Shown: piece by piece, positions 36,607-45,215 of the stretch
How the letters are laid out: each line of letters starts with the position of its first letter
Position numbering within the stretch: position 1 is the stretch's first letter
Origin: Pseudomonas marvdashtae
GTDB lineage: Bacteria; Pseudomonadota; Gammaproteobacteria; Pseudomonadales; Pseudomonadaceae
NCBI RefSeq assembly: GCF_014268655.2
Contig: NZ_JABWQX020000001.1
Location: 1,084,001 to 1,148,000 of the forward strand
DNA length: 64,000 nt
Direction: 5' to 3'
The notes under the pieces: generated by a model
Databases searched by the model: none
Told to the model about the DNA's origin: nothing
The model's input: only the letters and a program-made list of their open reading frames with translations
Made by a program: the position numbers and the translations under genes

Positions 36607-38013
36607 TCACCCCGCCAATTTCATCTGCCGCACCGGCAGTTCCACCCGGAACGTCGTCCCGACGCCGACTTCGCTGCTCACGGTAATTTCGCCGTTGTGT
36701 TTCTTCACGATGCCGTAGGACAGCGATAACCCCAGCCCCGTGCCTTTACCGATGGGTTTGGTGGTGAAGAACGGGTCGAAGATTTTCTTCAGGGTTTCCG
36801 GCGGGATGCCCGAGCCGTTGTCGGCGACTTCGATCCAGACGGTGTCGCCTTCGACGCCGTTGCGCAGGGTGATGGTGCCGCGTTCCGGGCCGATGGCTTG
36901 GGCGGCGTTGACGATCAGGTTCATGATCACCTGGTTGATCTGCGACGGCAGGCATTCTACTTCTGGCAACGGGCTGTATTGCTTGACCACGTCGGCTTTG
37001 TACTTGATCTCGTTGGCGACGATGTTCAAGGTCGAATCCATGCCCTGCTGCAAGTTCGCCATCTGCCATTCCTGGCTGGAGTCGACGCGAGAGAAGTCCT
37101 TGAGGTCCTTGACGATTTGCCCGACGCGGGCGATGCCGTCCTTGGATTCCTTGATCAGCACCGGAATGTCCTCCACCAGGAAGTCGAGTTCCACCTGTTC
37201 GCGCAGGCGCTTGAGTTCCGTCAGCAACTGCGGCGAGGCGATGGCTTGTTCGGCACTGCCGTAGGCCTGGAGCATTTCTTCGAGCTTGCTGAAGTACCCG
37301 CCGAGGGCGCCGAGATTGGAGGAAATGAAACCGATCGGGTTGTTGATTTCATGGGCGACGCCGGCGGCCAGTTGGCCCAGCGAGGCCAGTTTCTCCGACT
37401 GCACCAATTGGCTTTCGAGCATCTTGCGTTCGTCGATTTCCATTTGCAGCAGCTCGCTGGCCTGCTTGAACGCCAGGGTGCGTTGCTCCACCAGGTCTTC
37501 GAGCTTGTTCATTTTCAACCGGGCGCGGGAGGTCATTTCCCATTTGGTGGTCAGGGTGTTCGCCATCTGCTGGACTTCGATATTGTCGAAGGGCTTTTTC
37601 AAGATCAGCAGGCGGTCGTGGCCATTCAGGCGATCGAGCAGTTCATCCCAGGAATAATCCGAATACGCGGTGCAGACCACCACTTGCAACTGTGGGTCGA
37701 CTTTCCAGAGTTCTTCGATGGTCTTGGCGCCGTCCCAACCTTCGGGCATGCGCATGTCGACAAACGCCAGGGCATAAGGAAGCTCCTTGGCCAACGCTTG
37801 CTGCAATTTGGCCAAGCCCTCCTGGCCGCCGTAGGCCGAGTCGAGCTCGAATACCGTGGCGGTGGGTTTCGGGGCTTCGCCGAAGAGCGCGCTTTCCATG
37901 TCCTGCAGGTCGCTGTCGTTCTCGTTCTCCGGAGTCAGGATCTTGCGAAAATCGTCATGGATGGCGGGCGTATCGTCGATCAGGAGGATGCGCCGGTTGC
38001 TGATGCTGTTCAT
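36607..38013 (-). CDS. Hybrid REC-histidine kinase
   Basis: This 468-residue cytoplasmic protein joins a receiver domain to a histidine kinase. REC shows Asp13-Asp14 and phospho-acceptor Asp86 ([12 protein letters not shown]), with Lys140 in ILKKPF; about 30 extra residues (27-60) lie between the first strand and the acceptor region compared with a canonical receiver. A coiled coil (about 165-205) leads to the kinase: His221 in [12 protein letters not shown], then N box (IVNAAQ), G1 (DNGSGIP) and F/G2 motifs ([15 protein letters not shown]). It overlaps the next gene by 4 bases and is the last gene of the operon. With its REC at the front it could both receive and donate phosphate. Confidence 0.88.
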   Translation of the reverse strand: MNSISNRRILLIDDTPAIHDDFRKILTPENENDSDLQDMESALFGEAPKPTATVFELDSAYGGQEGLAKLQQALAKELPYALAFVDMRMPEGWDGAKTIEELWKVDPQLQVVVCTAYSDYSWDELLDRLNGHDRLLILKKPFDNIEVQQMANTLTTKWEMTSRARLKMNKLEDLVEQRTLAFKQASELLQMEIDERKMLESQLVQSEKLASLGQLAAGVAHEINNPIGFISSNLGALGGYFSKLEEMLQAYGSAEQAIASPQLLTELKRLREQVELDFLVEDIPVLIKESKDGIARVGQIVKDLKDFSRVDSSQEWQMANLQQGMDSTLNIVANEIKYKADVVKQYSPLPEVECLPSQINQVIMNLIVNAAQAIGPERGTITLRNGVEGDTVWIEVADNGSGIPPETLKKIFDPFFTTKPIGKGTGLGLSLSYGIVKKHNGEITVSSEVGVGTTFRVELPVRQMKLAG

Positions 38014-39812
38014 GGCTCACCTTCCGCGAGTTTCAAGGGCAATTGCAGGACGAACGTTGCCCCGGTTCCTGGCCCCTCACTGTGTGCGGTGAGGTGGCCG
38101 TTCATTTCTATCGCTGCCAGTGCGCAACTGTGCAAGCCGAACCCGTGGCCCTCCTTACGGGTGGTAAAGCCGTGGGCGAAGATGCGCGTCATGTTGTCCG
38201 CCGGGATCCCTTCGCCTTCGTCCTTGACGCTGATCTGCAACATATCGCCGTCCACGACGGCGGCCTTGAGCGTCATGTTTCGCGCATGGTTGGAAACGCC
38301 GGCCATGGCGTATTTGGCGTTGCTGATCAGGTTGATCAGGATCAGCAGCAAGCGGTGCTTGTCGCCCATGATCCGCGGCACCTCGCCGTATTCCTTGAGC
38401 ACCGTCACATGGTGGCGGGTCAGGGCGCCGGAGTTCATGCGTAGCGCGTCCTCGAGCAACTCGCTGACCACCAGCGGTTCCATCAGGCTGTTGGCGCCGG
38501 CGTAGGATTGCTGGGTGGAAACGATGTCCTTGATGTGGTCCACGCTCTTGCTCAGTTGGGCCAGTTCATCGGTCATGCCTTGCTGTTCCACCGCGATGGC
38601 CTCCACCAATTGATTGAGGTAGCCGGGCAGCAGCTTGCCTTTTTCATCTTCGGTGAGGAAATGCCCCAGGTCGTGGTGGTGTTCGTTGATCAGGTTCATC
38701 GCCTTGCCCAGGCCCAGGGCCTTGCTGCTGCGCAGTTTGCGGCTGACGAGGTCGGCGGATATGTTGACGCTGTTGAGCACGTTGCCGACGTTGTGCAACA
38801 CGTTGGTGGCGATCTCCGCCATGCCGGCCTGGCGGGCCGTGTCCATCAGTTCGCTCTGGGTGTCCTTGAGTTGACGGGTGCGTTCTTCGACGCGTTGTTC
38901 AAGTTCGTCGTTGGCGGTTTGCAGGGCGTTGTTGACCCGCTTGATCTCGGCGAAGCTGCGAATCAACCGGATCGCCAGCCAGATCAGGATCAGCACCAAA
39001 AGCGTGGCGAACACCAGCAGGTAAACGTGGTTGCGCTCGTATCTGGCGGCGGCTTTTTCCTGGTCTTTCTCGAGCAGGCGGGTGATGGTATCCAGCTGAT
39101 CGGCCACGGGGATGGCGCCGATTCCGAGCAGGAGTTCGTTGACCTTTGGCTGTTCGCGCAGGATCACCCCAATGTGTCTGCGCAGCACTTCGATGGAGTT
39201 GAGCAGCCCCTCGGGCAGGCGCTCTTTGTTGACGTCCAGCTGATTCAAGCCCAGCAATACCTCGGCGGCTATCTCGGGGGAACCGAGCTGGGCGAACTCC
39301 ATGCTGCTGAGCAACAGGTCGTAGGTGTCGATGGCAACGTTCTGCAACTCCAGCCTGTAGGTGTCGGGCAGCCGAGCGAATTGGCCCTGGATGTCGTCCT
39401 CGCCAGTGGGCAGGAAGGCCAAGGAATTACGCAGCACTGCGTTATGGGATTTGAACTGTTCCACCAGGCGGGTTTTTTCCTTCACCGCCTTGAGGTATTC
39501 GTTGCGCTTGGCCTCCCAGAGTGACGGCCCGTGGCGGCCCGGCTCCGACTCGATGGCATCCAGGCGCTGCCACAGGCGGGCCATCTCCTGCAGCGGCGAG
39601 ACCAGCGGATCGTAATTGTGGCTCAGGGCAATCCGCGCCTTGAGCACCTCGTTGTCCCAGATGGCGTCCTGCTGCTTGAGCAGGCGGATCAGGTCCCGGG
39701 ACTCGATGTACGAGGCGGCCTGCTGGGCCCCTGAATTGATGTACATGAACAGCAGGACCGAAGCCAGCAACAGGCCGATGAACGCAAGACCGAGACGACG
39801 GAGAATGGTCAT
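38010..39812 (-). CDS. Membrane sensor histidine kinase with all-helical periplasmic domain
   Basis: The 600-residue kinase has TM1 (about 7-25) and TM2 (about 262-282) around a 235-residue mostly helical periplasmic sensor (DAHL-like by its pattern). After a coiled coil, the phospho-acceptor is probably His340 in NVLHNVGNVLNSV, an atypical H box seen in a subset of pseudomonad kinases rather than the usual HEIRTP. The ATPase region has N box LINLISNAKYA and G1 DEGEGIP. No HAMP or PAS is seen. It overlaps the peroxidase gene by 4 bases and the REC-kinase by 4 bases. Confidence 0.86.
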   Translation of the reverse strand: MTILRRLGLAFIGLLLASVLLFMYINSGAQQAASYIESRDLIRLLKQQDAIWDNEVLKARIALSHNYDPLVSPLQEMARLWQRLDAIESEPGRHGPSLWEAKRNEYLKAVKEKTRLVEQFKSHNAVLRNSLAFLPTGEDDIQGQFARLPDTYRLELQNVAIDTYDLLLSSMEFAQLGSPEIAAEVLLGLNQLDVNKERLPEGLLNSIEVLRRHIGVILREQPKVNELLLGIGAIPVADQLDTITRLLEKDQEKAAARYERNHVYLLVFATLLVLILIWLAIRLIRSFAEIKRVNNALQTANDELEQRVEERTRQLKDTQSELMDTARQAGMAEIATNVLHNVGNVLNSVNISADLVSRKLRSSKALGLGKAMNLINEHHHDLGHFLTEDEKGKLLPGYLNQLVEAIAVEQQGMTDELAQLSKSVDHIKDIVSTQQSYAGANSLMEPLVVSELLEDALRMNSGALTRHHVTVLKEYGEVPRIMGDKHRLLLILINLISNAKYAMAGVSNHARNMTLKAAVVDGDMLQISVKDEGEGIPADNMTRIFAHGFTTRKEGHGFGLHSCALAAIEMNGHLTAHSEGPGTGATFVLQLPLKLAEGEP

Positions 39813-40783
39813 AGGGGTTTGCCCTCCGATTCGCCGGTCAGTGTCTTGAGGAATTCGACGATCAGGGTCGTATCGTTCTTGAGGGGCTCACGACCCAGTT
39901 GATACTTGAACATGACCTCTACCGCGCGCTCCAGGGTCGGCGCCGACCCATCATGGAAATACGGGGCGGTGACGGCCACGTTGCGCAGGCTGGGCACTTT
40001 GAAAACCTGCCGGTCCGCTTCATCGCCGGTGACGTTGAAGCGTCCTTCGTCGGCTCGGGTGGGGTTGCCCCGGTCATTGATGTAGTCGCCCATGATCCCG
40101 AGTTTCTGGAACATGTTGCCGCCAATGTTCACGCCTTGATGGCAGGTGATGCAGCCGTACTCCTTGAAGCGCTGGTAGCCGAATTTTTCCCGGGGCGTGA
40201 GGATGTCGGTGTCGCCCAGCAGGTATTGATCGAAACGCGAGTTGGGCGTCTGCAAGGTGCGCTCGTAGGCCGCCAGTGCGCCCTGGACATTGGGTTTGGT
40301 CACGCCATCGGGATAGGCGGCCTTGAAATCCTTGGCATAGCCGGGGTCATCGGCGATGCGCTTGACCACCGACTCCCAGGTGCTGCCCATTTCCACCGGG
40401 CTGGTCACGACCAGATGGACCTGTTCTTCCAGCGTATCGGCGCGCCCGTCCCAGAATTGGTGGAAGTTCAGGCTGGCGTTGAACACGGTGGGCGTATTGA
40501 CCTCGACCGGTTTGCCATCCAAGCCCAGGGACAACGGCTTGTCGTCGGCGCCGCCCTTGTCCAGGCGATGGCAGCTGGCGCAGGACAGCGTGTTGTTGGC
40601 GGAAAGCCGCGGGTCGTTGAACAGGCGTTGGCCCAGTTGGACCCGTTTGGGGTCCAGTGCTGGTACGGGAGGCAGCGGCTTGAGCGGTTCGTCCAATGGC
40701 TCGGCGTGAGCAGTCACACTCCATCCCACCGGCATCCATCCCACCAGCAGGCCGAAAGCCAGAATCAATCCGTGTGACGCCAT
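39809..40783 (-). CDS. Di-heme cytochrome c peroxidase
   Basis: This 324-residue periplasmic enzyme reduces H2O2 with electrons from small c-type cytochromes or copper proteins. The signal peptide is about 1-27. Two heme-binding CxxCH motifs are present: Cys68-Cys71-His72 (LSCASCHRLDKGG) and Cys211-Cys214-His215 (GCITCHQGVNIGG). The order, spacing and GDTDILTPREKFGYQRF linker match bacterial CCPs; MauG-like activity cannot be excluded. AAAGGAA precedes the ATG. The gene is locked between signalling genes with 4-base overlaps downstream, which is unusual for a peroxidase and suggests peroxide or electron flow is part of the signal. Confidence 0.9.
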   Translation of the reverse strand: MASHGLILAFGLLVGWMPVGWSVTAHAEPLDEPLKPLPPVPALDPKRVQLGQRLFNDPRLSANNTLSCASCHRLDKGGADDKPLSLGLDGKPVEVNTPTVFNASLNFHQFWDGRADTLEEQVHLVVTSPVEMGSTWESVVKRIADDPGYAKDFKAAYPDGVTKPNVQGALAAYERTLQTPNSRFDQYLLGDTDILTPREKFGYQRFKEYGCITCHQGVNIGGNMFQKLGIMGDYINDRGNPTRADEGRFNVTGDEADRQVFKVPSLRNVAVTAPYFHDGSAPTLERAVEVMFKYQLGREPLKNDTTLIVEFLKTLTGESEGKPL

Positions 40784-40825
40784 GGAGTGCTTTCCTTTGA
40801 AACTCTGGTTGATGAACCCGGATGC

Positions 40826-42700
40826 TCATGAAAGCGGGTTCGGGCGTTGTTCCCATTCGGCCATCCATTGGCTGAAGGCTTGCGGCTCCACGGCCTTGCT
40901 GAAGTAATAACCTTGGGCTTCCTCGCACTGGTGGCGCTTGAGGAATTCCAATTGCTCGCGGGTTTCCACGCCCTCGGCAATGATGTGCAAGTTCAAGCTC
41001 CGGCCCAGGTTGATGATGGTGCTCACCAGCTTGGCGTCGTTGCTGTCGATACTCAGGTCGCCGACGAATGACTGATCGATCTTCAACACATCCACCGGAA
41101 ATTTCTGCAGGTAGCTCAGGCTCGAATAGCCGGTGCCGAAATCATCGATGGCCAGTCGTATTCCCAGCTGTTTGATGGCCTTGAGCGTGGCGACGGTCGT
41201 ATCGATGTTCTGCATGAGCACGCTTTCGGTGATCTCCAGTTCTAACTGTGTCGGGTCCAGGCCGGTTTCCTTGAGGGTGCGTGCGATGCCATCGACAAAA
41301 CCGCGCTGGCGAAAGTCAATCGCCGAGACGTTGACCGACAAATACAGCGGCCGCATGCCCTCGGCTTGCCAGCGACAAGCCTGCTGGCAGGCTTCCTGGA
41401 GCACCCACTGGCTGAGCGGCACGATCAGCCCGCTGTCCTCGGCCACCGGGATGAAATCCGACGGGAAGACGAGGCCCTGGTCGGGACGGTTCCAGCGCAC
41501 CAGGGCCTCGGCACCGACCACCCTGCCGTTCGTCAGGTCGAGCTTGGGTTGGTAGTGCAGCACGAATTCCTTGCGTTGCAGGGCCAGGCGCAGGCCGGAT
41601 TCGATGGTCTGTTGCTGGCGGGCCCGGCGGTTCATGTCTTCAGTAAAAAAGCGGTAATCGTTGGGGCCGTTTTCCTTGACGTTGCGCATGGCCGTCTCGG
41701 CTTTCTTGATCAGCGCCACGGCATCGAAACCATCGGCCGGGTACACGCTGATGCCCAGGCTCGCCGTCACCGTCAGGTCGTGGCCGTCGATCGGGTGCGG
41801 GGCGTTGATCGCCGCCAGCAGTTTTTCCGCCACGCCCTTGATCAGTTGCGGGTCGGCGATGTCCCCGAGGATCACTACGAATTCGTCAGAGCCGTAGCGA
41901 AACACCGAGTCGGATTCGCGCACCACCATCGCCAGCGTCCGCGCCACGCGCTTGAGCATTTCATCGCCGACCGGATGGCCCAGGGCATTGTTGATGCGCT
42001 TGAAGCGGTCCAGGCCGATGAACATCACCGCCAGCTGCCGATCGTGCCGACGACATTGGGCCAGGGCCTGGGTCAGGCGATCACCGAGCAACATGCTGTT
42101 GGGCAGCTCGGTGAGCACGTCGTATTGCAACAGGTGCGAGACTTTCAGCAGTTCCTGGACGCGCTCTTCAATGGTGCGCTCCAGGCTGCGCATCTTCCGT
42201 GCCGCGTCCTGCGCCAGTTGCCATTTCCAGGTCATGGCACTGGCCATCTGGCGAATTTCCAGGGTGTCGAACGGTTTCTTGAGGATCAGCAACTGGTCGT
42301 CGAACTCGATGCGTTCGGACATGGTTTCCCAGGAATAATCCGAGTAGGCAGTGCACAGGGCGATCTGCAGGCGCGGGTCGGCTTTCCACAATTGTTCGAT
42401 GGTTTGCAGGCCGTCCCAGCCCGGCGGCATGCGCATGTCGGCGAACACCAGCGCGTAAGGCTGCCCCTCGGCCTGGGCGCGCTTGACCAATTCCAGGGCT
42501 TCTTCACCCTGATAGGCCGAGTCGATCTGAAATTGCAGCCGATTGACCTGGGGCGTGCCGAACAGCAGGCTTTCGGTGTCGTCCAGCGAGTCGTCATTGC
42601 CGGCGCTGGGGCTGAGGATCTTGCGAAAGTCCTGGTGAATGGCGGGCGTGTCGTCCACCACCAGGATCCGCCGGTTGGCAGGTACCGACATGGGGTTCAT
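40826..42700 (-). CDS. Response regulator REC-GGDEF-EAL, probable c-di-GMP phosphodiesterase
   Basis: The 624-residue protein has an unusual REC (Asp16-Asp17, phospho-Asp88 in FADMRMPPGWDG, Lys in ILKKPF) with the same 30-residue extra segment as its neighbours. A GGDEF domain (about 190-350) has GSDEF instead of GGDEF in the active site, and an EAL domain (about 370-620) is intact: AEALVRW, DDFGTGYSSLSYL and LKIDQSF. So it probably breaks down c-di-GMP, with GGDEF in a regulatory role. ATG 42700 overlaps the previous gene by 4 bases and has GGAG 8 bases upstream. A 42-base gap separates it from the peroxidase gene. Confidence 0.88.
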   Translation of the reverse strand: MNPMSVPANRRILVVDDTPAIHQDFRKILSPSAGNDDSLDDTESLLFGTPQVNRLQFQIDSAYQGEEALELVKRAQAEGQPYALVFADMRMPPGWDGLQTIEQLWKADPRLQIALCTAYSDYSWETMSERIEFDDQLLILKKPFDTLEIRQMASAMTWKWQLAQDAARKMRSLERTIEERVQELLKVSHLLQYDVLTELPNSMLLGDRLTQALAQCRRHDRQLAVMFIGLDRFKRINNALGHPVGDEMLKRVARTLAMVVRESDSVFRYGSDEFVVILGDIADPQLIKGVAEKLLAAINAPHPIDGHDLTVTASLGISVYPADGFDAVALIKKAETAMRNVKENGPNDYRFFTEDMNRRARQQQTIESGLRLALQRKEFVLHYQPKLDLTNGRVVGAEALVRWNRPDQGLVFPSDFIPVAEDSGLIVPLSQWVLQEACQQACRWQAEGMRPLYLSVNVSAIDFRQRGFVDGIARTLKETGLDPTQLELEITESVLMQNIDTTVATLKAIKQLGIRLAIDDFGTGYSSLSYLQKFPVDVLKIDQSFVGDLSIDSNDAKLVSTIINLGRSLNLHIIAEGVETREQLEFLKRHQCEEAQGYYFSKAVEPQAFSQWMAEWEQRPNPLS

Positions 42701-44988
42701 GGATTGCTCTCCGATAGCTCGCTTGCCGGCCGGGTCCAATGATCCGTCACCGGGACGATGGTGCCGGCCTTGAGCAAGGCGGCGGCCTGGTCGCTGTCGA
42801 CCACGGTGCTGAAGTAATGCCCCTGGGCCTGCATCGAGCCGCCGCTGGACATCAGGGTGGTGCGTTGTTCCTGGGTCTCGACGCCTTCGGCAATGATGCC
42901 GATGCCCACGTCCCGGGCGAAGTTGATGATGGCCCGCAGGGTCGTGGCGTTCTCCGGGTCGTCATTGGCGCTGTCGAGAAACCGCTGGGCGAGCTTGAGG
43001 TGGTTGACCCGGTAGGTCTTGAGGTAATCGAAGGACGAATACTCGGTGCCGAAATCATCAATGGCGACCTGCACGCCGAGTTCGCACAGGCGTGGCAGCA
43101 CGTCATTGTGGGTCCATTTGGTCTGGGCCAGGGTCGCTTCGGTGACGTCGAAGCGCAGGTCCCACGGCGCCAGCTCCCAGCGGGCGGTGGTGCGCAGCAC
43201 GTCATAGATCAGTTCCGGGCCGGTCTTGAGCTGGGTCAGCGACAGGTCAATGGCAATCACCGGTGGCGCCACGCCCTGGTCGCGCCACTGGCGCATTTGC
43301 TGGCAGGCCTGTTCCAGCACCCAATGGCCGAGGCCGATGATGATCCCGGTCTTCTCCGCCGCCGGCATGAACGCCGCCGGTTCCAGCCAGCCCTGTCGGG
43401 GGTGGTTCCAGCGCACCTGCACGCCCATGCCGAGGATTTTTCCAGTGCCGAGGTCGACTTCCGGCAGGTAATGCAGTTTCAGTTCGTTGTGCTCGATGGC
43501 GTGGCGCAGGTCGTTGGCCAGGGCGACCCGGTCGGTCACTTCCTGATTAATTTCCTCGTTGTGGAAATGATACTGGTTGCGCCCCTTTTCCTTGGAGCGG
43601 TAAAGGGCCATGTCGGATTGGGCCATCAAGCTGTCGGCGCTTTGGCTTTGCGGGGTATACAAGCTGATGCCGATGCTCACGGAAATGCGCACGTCATTGC
43701 CGTCCAGCGAATAGGGCGCCACCAGCGCGTCGCGGATCTTGGCCGCCAGCGCGGCGCAGTGGGTCGCTTCGTGGACGTCCAGTTGCAGGATGGCGAATTC
43801 GTCGCCGCCCAGGCGGGCCACCACGTCGTTTTCCCGGGTACACGCCTTGATCCGTGCGGCGACTTCCTGCAACAGCAAGTCGCCGATGGGGTGCCCCAGC
43901 GTGTCGTTGATGCGCTTGAAGTGATCCAGGTCCAGGTAGAACATCGCGAACGGCGCCGCCCCCCGGCGCGCACCGGCGAAGGCCTGGTGCAGGCGCTCGA
44001 TCATGGTGGCGCGGTTGGCGAGCCCGGTCAGGCCGTCGGTGCGCGCCAGCAAGGCGATTTTTTCCTCGGCCAGCCGGCGTTCGGTGATGTCGAGGATGAT
44101 GCCTTCGACTTCCAGCAGCAGGCCTTGCTCGTTGCGCACCGGAATGTAGCGGTTCTCCACCCAGCGGAACGCGCCGTCGCCGGTGCGCATGCGAAACTCG
44201 ATGGACGCCCCCGCCGTGTCACGGTCCAGGACGCGGACCATGGCTTCCTGGACCTTGCTCTGGTCGTCGGTATGGATCAAGGTCTGCGCCCAATCGGGTG
44301 AGCTGATCAGCTGCGCCGCGACATGGCCGAACTTGGTGATGTTGTGGGAGATGTACATCAACGGGAACGGTGGTTCGCCGCGCAGGCGATAGAGAATGGT
44401 CGGGCTGTTCTGCACGATGATATTGGCGTCGGCCAGCTCCCGGGTACGCTCCTCCACGGCCCGTTCGAGCATGTCCATTTTCAACGCGGCGTCTTCGGTC
44501 ATCTGCCATTTGACGGTCAACGTACTGGCCATCTGGCGGATCTCGATCGCATCAAAGGGTTTTTTCAGGATCAGCAGGCGGTCGCCCAGTTCCAGGCGAT
44601 CGGCGATGTCCTCCCAGGAATAATCCGAGTAAGCGGTGCATAGGGCCACTTGCAGCTTGGGGTCGACGCGCCACAGCCGCTCGATGGTTTCAAGGCCGTC
44701 CCAACCCGGCGGCATGCGCATGTCGATGAAAGCCATGGCGAAGGGCTGGCCCTGGGCCAAGGCCGTTTCCACTTTATTCAAGGCTTCCATGCCCTGGAAG
44801 GCCGAATCGAGCTCGAAATTCTGAACGGAAACGGCCACGGGGGCGCCGAACAGCGCTTCTTCGGCGCTGCTCAGGCTGTCTTCCGGGGCCGCTTGAGGGC
44901 TGAGGATCTTGCGAAAATCTTCATGGATCGTCGGCGTGTCATCGACGATCAGGATCCGCCGATTGGATCTGTCCATCGGCAGGCTCAT
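42697..44988 (-). CDS. Response regulator REC-PAS-GGDEF-EAL, probable diguanylate cyclase
   Basis: The 763-residue protein has REC (phospho-Asp89 in FIDMRMPPGWDG), then a PAS domain with C-terminal PAC (about 185-310), a GGDEF domain with the intact motif RLGGDEFAIL, and a defective EAL-like domain. In the latter the EAL site reads GVQVRW where EALVRW is expected, and LKIDQSF is replaced by LKLAQRF, while DDFGTEYSS is mostly kept. It thus probably makes c-di-GMP and may bind it in the dead EAL. It is first in the minus-strand operon and overlaps the next gene by 4 bases. Confidence 0.88.
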   Translation of the reverse strand: MSLPMDRSNRRILIVDDTPTIHEDFRKILSPQAAPEDSLSSAEEALFGAPVAVSVQNFELDSAFQGMEALNKVETALAQGQPFAMAFIDMRMPPGWDGLETIERLWRVDPKLQVALCTAYSDYSWEDIADRLELGDRLLILKKPFDAIEIRQMASTLTVKWQMTEDAALKMDMLERAVEERTRELADANIIVQNSPTILYRLRGEPPFPLMYISHNITKFGHVAAQLISSPDWAQTLIHTDDQSKVQEAMVRVLDRDTAGASIEFRMRTGDGAFRWVENRYIPVRNEQGLLLEVEGIILDITERRLAEEKIALLARTDGLTGLANRATMIERLHQAFAGARRGAAPFAMFYLDLDHFKRINDTLGHPIGDLLLQEVAARIKACTRENDVVARLGGDEFAILQLDVHEATHCAALAAKIRDALVAPYSLDGNDVRISVSIGISLYTPQSQSADSLMAQSDMALYRSKEKGRNQYHFHNEEINQEVTDRVALANDLRHAIEHNELKLHYLPEVDLGTGKILGMGVQVRWNHPRQGWLEPAAFMPAAEKTGIIIGLGHWVLEQACQQMRQWRDQGVAPPVIAIDLSLTQLKTGPELIYDVLRTTARWELAPWDLRFDVTEATLAQTKWTHNDVLPRLCELGVQVAIDDFGTEYSSFDYLKTYRVNHLKLAQRFLDSANDDPENATTLRAIINFARDVGIGIIAEGVETQEQRTTLMSSGGSMQAQGHYFSTVVDSDQAAALLKAGTIVPVTDHWTRPASELSESNP

Positions 44989-45215
44989 GGCCGTGCACCG
45001 TCATGATGCTGACTGTAGAACCGTGGGAACATCTGATATCCCTTTCGCTGGCATGAGGATTCGGCCTGTACTTGGCCCTTCATGGGGTACAGCATAGTCG
45101 GCTCATCGGAAGCGTGCGGTGGGGTGGTGGCAAAATATGTCTAAATGTCGGTGATCTACTAGCCTGTCTCTCAGGGGTAAGGTAGAACGGTGGTCGTCAA
45201 TAGGAGGGGGTGCCA
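44989..45215. promoter_or_regulatory. Divergent promoter region of the signalling island
   Basis: A 227-base gap separates the two divergent signalling transcripts. I could not find a clear sigma-54 or -35/-10 pair. It includes AGGAGG at 45202-45207, the ribosome-binding site of the rightward gene. Confidence 0.4.

Noticed and set aside
41366..44301. Long plus-strand frames opposite the GGDEF-EAL genes
   Set aside because: No domain and opposite to clear REC/GGDEF/EAL motifs.
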